From Lepturacanthus savala (taxonomy: Eukaryota > Chordata > Actinopteri > Scombriformes > Trichiuridae): 64,000 nucleotides of DNA. The stretch lies in contig CM060465.1 of the NCBI GenBank assembly GCA_030544235.1, forward strand, positions 13,439,488 through 13,503,487, given 5' to 3'. Positions 57,439 to 64,000 of the stretch are shown here, one piece after another. Numbering within the stretch: the first letter of the stretch is position 1; each line of letters begins with the position of its first letter. The notes below the pieces were generated by a model. The model was not told the DNA's origin. It ran no database searches and saw nothing but the letters and a program-made list of their open reading frames with translations. Both the position numbers and the translations under genes were made by a program.

Positions 57439-60400
57439 TAATGACCTGGCACCCCTGCATCTGGGTCTAGGTTATATACACCTTACTTTCCACTGTTTGT
57501 CTTGTTGTGAAAAAAGCCTTCTCATGCTTGGGTGCTACCACAAACACAATTAAAAACATTCTCATGCAAATGGGGCATATTTGACAACCGTAATTGTTGG
57601 TAATTGCTGATGAACTTCCCCTATCAACACTGGCATGAACAGGGAAAATAGAATCAATTGCAGCAAAACCAGGCAGATGAAGTGAACAGGAATAGAGGAT
57701 CTATTTGTTTGGGTGATTAGGAGATGTGACCCAGTGAACCACAACATTATAGCAGTGGCAAGGCCAAGGCCAATTGGCCTGCACTGATATCTGCCAGTTC
57801 CTAGAATCACAATTGTTTGCATGGCTTCAAACATCAAATAGGAGGCAAAGTGACGGCAGTTGGTTACTGGTGGGCATAATTTGGTGTTTGCTGTGTGTGA
57901 TCATAGCAGAAAAAAAGGAGCATGTGAATAATGTGTGGTTATGGCAAAATAAACTAAAAATGGACTAGACTTTGGTCAGTGGTCCAGTGTTCAGCATCAT
58001 GCGATGGCGGAGATAAATTAAAGGTTGCTGCAGGCTTTTGTAGTTCTTGTTTGTTTACAAGGTCACAGGGGCACCAAGGGGTGAAAAACAGCTTTTTTTT
58101 ATTAACAACAAAAAGACTTTTGTAAGCCCATTAACTGTGGTGTTAATTAGGACCAAATAAAACACAACACAGCTTTGGACAAACTGGTTCATATTCTCTA
58201 AAGGCTTTTTTTTCTCATGTGTCACTCTTTCATATTTGGAAAGAGTGAAGGGGAATACCGTATATTCATTCTGAAATATATTGAGGGGGAGTGTTCTGGT
58301 GAGCTCAGATACTGGATAAACACAGAGAAGGGGAAAAAGTAAATTATTTAAGGATGAGGGAGTTTAAATGAGGAGATGCATATGTAAAAGAACACTTTAT
58401 CTTGCTGTGTGTTGAGGAGGATTTAAAGCCTGTGGGAGCTCATCAGTCGACGGTAAGTGGAGCATTCAAGGTTAGACTGGAGGGCCCATCGGCCCTGGTT
58501 GCCAGATCCTCGAAAGAGTAGAAGAATTAAACAGCCAAGACGAGTGGGCGGATGAAGCGTAAACAGAGAGTTTTGCAACCCTGTTGCACATTGCTGAACT
58601 GATACACCATCCCCTTGCAGCTGCACTTCCCTATAAACACACGCACTATTGTTTTCGGCTACCTCAGGTCGTTGTTGACTGGGAAAGAGGCCTTCGTTGT
58701 GCCATTAAGGCTTTATAGGAGAGTACGAGGCCTTAATTATAGTGTGAAAACTGACTACAGAGAGAGAGAATAGCTGACGGAAACCCAACACCTCCAACCC
58801 AGCGGTAGCACTTTGACAAAGGAGGTCAGTGCCGAGTCAGATTAAGTTTATTTATGTTTTTCTATTACTCCCTTTCATCGATGTCCATGGCACGGCAGAT
58901 AGTATCCCCACTTTGATTATTTACTCTGAGAGCCCTACCTCTGGACAGCTCTCATTCAGCACTTAATGTCCATAACGCCTTGGGTAATTGTTGTTTTCCT
59001 CTGCCCCTGAAATCTCACCGCTTCTCAAGACTAAGCTCTTCTGTCCTCTTGTTTATTTTCAAAGGCCTAGACCAGGACAAATGCCCTCAGGTCAACTTCA
59101 ACAGGCTCGCGGCCTTGTGTGCACCTCAAAAGTGCCCTGAAAATCTGTTGAGCTGACATAAATTCGTTCCAGTTGCATGAAGGAGCAGGAAGAATGTGGA
59201 CGAGTATGCGAGAGGGAAGAGTCCTGGTGGTGGGACTGACTCAGGTCTTGCCCAGACTGGGGCTTACAGCAGGGATTGCTCAGCTTCGTTTAGCTCTTCA
59301 CCGCTTCAAAGGCTGGGAGGAGAGGTTCTGTGAAATCATACAATAACAGTGAATATAACCACCCTTTCAAAACACAACTGGACTGAACTGGATAGGTGGG
59401 AACGAGACAGGAGGAAAGGATGGAGTTTCACTGCTGATACAAGGAAAGATAAGAACATATAGTACTTGCTTCTATGCTGTGGGAACATATGTGGATGGTA
59501 CGTGAATATTCTCACCCTCTATTTAAAAATGACATTAAAATATATTTGTCAGAGACAGGATTAGCTGAGCATGCACACCCTGCCTCGCATTTACACTATT
59601 ACACACATTCACACAAATTGATGTTCAAAAAACTATTAAAAACACATTGACAAACCACAATGCTTCTAAGAAACCCTCCATTATAAATACAAGTATACAA
59701 CTGTGACCTATTTTAAAGAATCGTTTCTTCAGAAGGAACCAATGGGCCTGTGGACGAGAGCAAGAATGTCGTAAAGTATTGAGAAATGAACTGTCGGTTT
59801 TAAGCTTTTTATGGGAAGCAATGACTATAAGTTTTTGTCTTCCTTTATTGATAAGTAATAATATCTACAAGTCCATCAGTGTCTGTTTTATATATGTGTT
59901 GCAATAGATTTTCCCTAACGCAACAAATCTCATGTGCAGAGCTAAACCAACAAATAACTCACGTGTGTGTGTGTATCCAAAGCCTAATATGTCCTATTCC
60001 TCTGTGATGTAGACCAATGTCCAAAAACTATAAAAAAAAAAAAAAAAAAAATCAACAGTGTTGGGAAAATTCAACTCTGATTGGTCAATCACAACATTCT
60101 ACTGTTGTCTGTTGGTAGGAATGCACACCATAGAGAATCGTGTCAATCTGCAAAAACATTTTTTTTTAAAATTCATGGTTAGTCAATGACCGGCCCCCTG
60201 TAAAGAAGAGGAAAAGAGAATAAGGCAGCACACAAAAAGAAGTTAAGAGACACACAAATAGCTGGATAGCAGGGAAATCAACAAAGCTGAGAAAGACGGA
60301 CCAACCAACACCAGACGGAGCACTGTGTGGGCTATGGCAGTGTTTAAAGACTGGATTACCAGGAAGGAAACGTCACCACAACTTTGACACTTACCGGCCA

Positions 60401-61714
60401 GAAACAATAAAATCCTTTTTTAAATCAATATTTGTGGTTTACCAAGCAGGCTGGATACAGGAAGGACTTACTGACCGTCTATCAGCTAGCCTTTAGCGTA
60501 GCCTCAGTGACTGAACATCCAGGAGATTGAAATCTTCGAGACATTCATTGGAAGAAAAGGAAAGGAGCTTGGATCAGAACGATCAGAATTGCACATTTGG
60601 GTTCATACGCGGGTCTTCTCTCGCCCGTGTTATGACAAATGGAGTTGGCCAGCTGGATGTGCTGTGAGTAATGCATTCTATTGCTTTCCCTATTTGCTGT
60701 GTTTGAAAATAGTCTGGTGACTGAAATGACTGCTTTTAACCAGAAAGTCATTGAGAAATTTGCAGGCCTGAAGGAAAAAAGTGTAAAGATTATGTGGTAG
60801 CGGTTTCAGGCAACATTAGTGTATTGTGTTATAATGAGCCAATTAACCTTTGGTGATGGTATCATAAGTGCTGCCAGGATGTTTGGATATGTAGCCTAAT
60901 TAACATGACTAATATAATATAGAGTGCTCGATCGGACCTGGTGTTGCCAGGATGTTGTAGCTTATCTGTTTAAATCAGAAATCAGTGTGTCCTGCCTCAC
61001 TTGAACGAACAGTGACTCCTCCACTATAAAGTGGTCTTACTTGAAAAAACTGTCCTCTGCTGGTGTGAATTAAGATGTCTTACACAACTGAGACACTTAT
61101 TTTTTTCTTTTTAAAGTCAATGGTCAGATGGATTTGGCTTTTGTATCTATAAATAGGTGTCTGAAACTTTTGAAAAAAAATGTCATTTTGCCCCTGGTAG
61201 CACCACAACCTGTATTTATATCACCACTGGGATTCCAGCGCCTATTAACGGCAGTAAAGCTGTAGGTCACATATGCTGGAATGAGTTTCAGTTTACAGAC
61301 TTTTATTTATTAATTTATAATGTAGCATAAAACCAAAACCTGTAATATGCAGCACAAACAAGCTTGAGAAGATCTGGAACTACATTCCCGCTTGAAGGAA
61401 CATCACTCAGTGCAACGGGTGGACTAGTTGGCGTGTTTTTAACAACAGAAGAGTGTCTTCAGGTTTTCTCAGTAAGTCCAGGATCTATCAGTTTGAAATT
61501 TTTGTTAACACAAGCAGTGCCACATCCAAATATAAAGAAGAGAGAGAGAGAGACATACATATCCACAGTTATATCGTGTTTCCCACACTGGGGTAACCCA
61601 TGCTAAAAATGAATGACCTCATCTAAGTGAATGGTTTATGGTTTCTTTTTCTATGGTGGCTTTTCGCAGAAGGAGACTTTTTTTATGGTGCAGAGTGCAA
61701 AAACACACAGGCAG
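57439..61714. other. Non-coding; possible conserved block at 58650-59170
   Basis: No gene was recognised. The block 58650-59170 is complex and repeat-free, with phrases such as 'aggccttaattatag' and 'gcacttaatgtccataac', and has the look of conserved non-coding DNA. An A-run lies at 60030-60050. The rest is AT-rich. Confidence 0.3.
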
Positions 61715-62110
61715 GGGCGGCTGCAGGGGTGACACTGGCCACCCACTGGAATTTGAATGGCCACCCAAAATGAGAAAAAAATTATATTATTTATTTTTCA
61801 GTTATTTTTAAGGACTTCTGGAAAATTCAGTGGCACAACTGATATTTTTCTAGTAGTTATCATCTCTGATAATACTCTTTTACACTGACAATACTAGTTG
61901 TTAGTGATGATAACGAAACAATTAATATCGTCACCTGATTAAAATAATAGCAAACTTATTTTTGACGAAAGTGAGTTTTTGTCCTAAATTGTCTCTTCAT
62001 GATTCTTCCATATATGATGGCGGCTGCTTCAAGAAACTTCTATGGTGCAGAAGAAACCTTAAACATGATTCTTGAATCAGTTTCTACTGGAGCGATAAAG
62101 AGTGATAAAG
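61715..62110. mobile_element. Repeat fragment, family uncertain
   Basis: Phrases such as 'ggtgacactggccaccc' and 'ctagtagttatcatctctga' match, from memory, a dispersed fish repeat. The 'ggttgcccc' and 'gtggcccta' phrases at 63590-63720 may belong to the opposite end of a related element. Ends and class could not be defined. Confidence 0.35.
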
Positions 62111-63498
62111 GCTATAGGTTATAATATAGTAATTTTATCTAAATTTCCCAAGTTATACTTTAATAATATCTTTTAATATAAAGTGCTGTGCATAAAAATA
62201 AGTTCAATAACTATGTAGGCAAATATAAAGAAAGCAAGGAAGTTTCAGGATCTTCAGTCCATGAAACATATTGATGTCCGTTGATGCCCACATTTCTGGT
62301 TTCAAATAGTTGTAAAAACTGGATGTTATAAATGAGTACAGGCAAAGAAATCCTGGGAAAGTGACAAAAAAGGGAACTGTCTCCTGTCCAATTTGATTTA
62401 CCTGACATTTGTTTAATTTAACTCCAGGTAATGTACGTTTTGAGTTTGCACTATGGAACGAAAGGACAGTTTAAGGCAGGTTTAAAGTTGCCTAAAGTCA
62501 CTTTATTCTTTAATGCTACATACAGTAAGTGTCACACAATGTTTTATGTATATCCACAGGCATCCACTGTCTTTTTTTTGGTTTAGATTAATAAATATAA
62601 TGTTCTGCAATTCATAAAGGTTTTTTTTGTGTTTTCCCCTCAAATAAAAAAATGACTTAGGCCATTATTTTAATAGGGTGATGATTTTATGTTTCATATT
62701 ACACACCATCAGAACTTCTGATAACTTGATGCTGACATCAGCTCAGCTGATGGGGGAGGATGCCCTCCACACATTCTCTCTACATTTGCTCCCCCATTTT
62801 AAAACATAACCGGGCGTCTATGGTGAGGAGCATAGCTCTTCATTATTTTACTTTTTGTAGAAAAGATACTGTATTTATATTACTAATTCTAATAAGTAAT
62901 TGGCACAAAAGCAAAATTTTTAAAACAGATGTGTTGGTTTGTACGGCCAAAGAGCGGTAAAAGTCCTACAAGAGGTTTTGGTAAGTGGAAGTGTTGTTTT
63001 CCTAAAAAAAAAAACCCAAAAAACTGTAAAACATAGCTACCTGTGCTAGCTGTTTTGAAGATGGAACGAGGGCTACAGAAGAAGCAATTACTTCCATTTG
63101 TTGTTCAGTTCTTTTTCTTTTTCTCTCCATCTTCGTCTGTCACTTGCTCCGTGCTACTCTTGCAGTCATTTGTAGGCTACTGCAGTAAATCATTTTGTCA
63201 TTCCAAGGAGGTTCTGACCAACCCAGCCACAAAATAATAATCTAAAAATTAACTACACAGAGGAAATGTCATTTGTCAAAAAATGGACACATAAACAACT
63301 TTGAGTAATGTCAATTCAACCACATTAAAATGAGACTGTTTCATAACCCAAAATAAATAATTTAATAGAGAAGAAAATATGGAAGCTTCATATTACGATG
63401 GTATGGAGCCACTATGTTGTGTTTTGATTTATTTATTTATCTTTAAGACAATGGCAGCATTTTTAAAGATAAAGGTTTTAAAAGGTTAAGTAAAGCAG

Positions 63499-63540
<42 letters not shown>

Positions 63541-64000
63541 ACGCATGTGTGCATGCTTGTACTTTATACCACCCCTGCATAAATCAGTGCTGCACTTGGG
63601 TTGCCCCAGTCAACAAACCCCCCAAAAAACCCTCTTGATATGTCACTGAACAGTGGCCCTAAAATAATTCTGGGGGATGCCACTGTGTTGGGTTGCCCTT
63701 CCTTTGCCATGGAAAAGGTAAATATCAGCACCGGTGCACAACACATGGAAGCCATCAGCAGGGACTGGAAGCTTGTGGTGTGGAGACTGTTAGCAGCAGC
63801 CCGCAGGCTCACACACATACATTAAGTATAATGTGTATGGATATATCAAACATTTAGTGCACAAATAACAGTGTGTTTTTGTCTGAGTGGGTGTGAATGT
63901 GTGCGTCACTTGCATTTGAAGTGTGTTTGATGTGTGTGAGCAGTGCTCCTGTTATTCTCTCCTTGACAGCTAAATCATCCCCCTCCTCCCTTCCCCATAC
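62111..64000. other. Non-coding, AT-rich, ends in a GT array and unassigned sequence
   Basis: No gene was supported. Overlapping frames on both strands at 63564-63825 fall in probable repeat sequence, so they are not called. Confidence 0.4.
63500..63537. repeat. (GT)n microsatellite
   Basis: A perfect GT array of about 19 units followed by GCGC. Confidence 0.95.

Noticed and set aside
63564..63825. Overlapping + and - strand ORFs of 74 and 84 codons
   Set aside because: They fall in sequence resembling a dispersed repeat ('gggttgccc' phrases occur twice).

Overview
This window looks like ray-finned (teleost) fish nuclear DNA. The evidence is the very high density of (GT)n, (ATCT)n and (CT)n microsatellites, several Tc1/mariner, hAT-like and piggyBac-like DNA-transposon relics of types common in fish, GT-AG exon structure, and almost no protein-coding sequence. 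There is no operon-like organisation, CRISPR array or recognisable rRNA/tRNA gene.

Host genes are scarce. The best host coding piece is a terminal exon on the + strand (3801-3965) whose 54 codons end in TGA. It is followed by a long 3' UTR with a (GT)n tract and an AATAAA signal at 4920-4925. A weaker candidate is an internal exon on the - strand (39796-39937) with good splice sites. I could not name either gene. Several intergenic or intronic blocks look like conserved non-coding DNA, but this cannot be tested from one sequence.

The centre (23149-32290) is a complete 9.1-kb Ty3/gypsy-type LTR retrotransposon. Its two 1152-bp LTRs appear identical, it is flanked by a 4-bp CATG duplication, and it has a primer-binding site that fits tRNA-Thr and a purine tract before the 3' LTR. 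The gag ORF ends in a CCHC knuckle. A UUUAAAC slippery heptamer lies exactly in phase in the gag-pol overlap. The pol ORF encodes protease, reverse transcriptase, RNase H and integrase. Two things stand out: a MYND-type zinc finger sits at the gag-pol junction just before the protease, and each LTR carries a 69/70-bp internal direct repeat, the first copy ending in a consensus splice donor and the second in acceptor-like sequence. A frameshift near the Pol C-terminus moves the last ~165 codons into another frame.

Right of the retrotransposon is a transposon graveyard (33549-36878). A LINE-like tail is followed by a decayed Tc1-type transposon broken by a solo LTR (33753-34322, GAAAT target duplication) and by a mariner-type MITE. 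Next comes an almost intact 1.22-kb Tc1/mariner element (35657-36876) whose catalytic spacing is DD36E and which has one C-terminal frameshift.

The remainder (1-23 kb and 37-64 kb) is AT-rich non-coding DNA with further MITEs (6896-7418, 8115-8197, 15152-16029, 16312-16748, 48408-48895, 57040-57438), a degenerate minisatellite (12905-13200) and many microsatellites.
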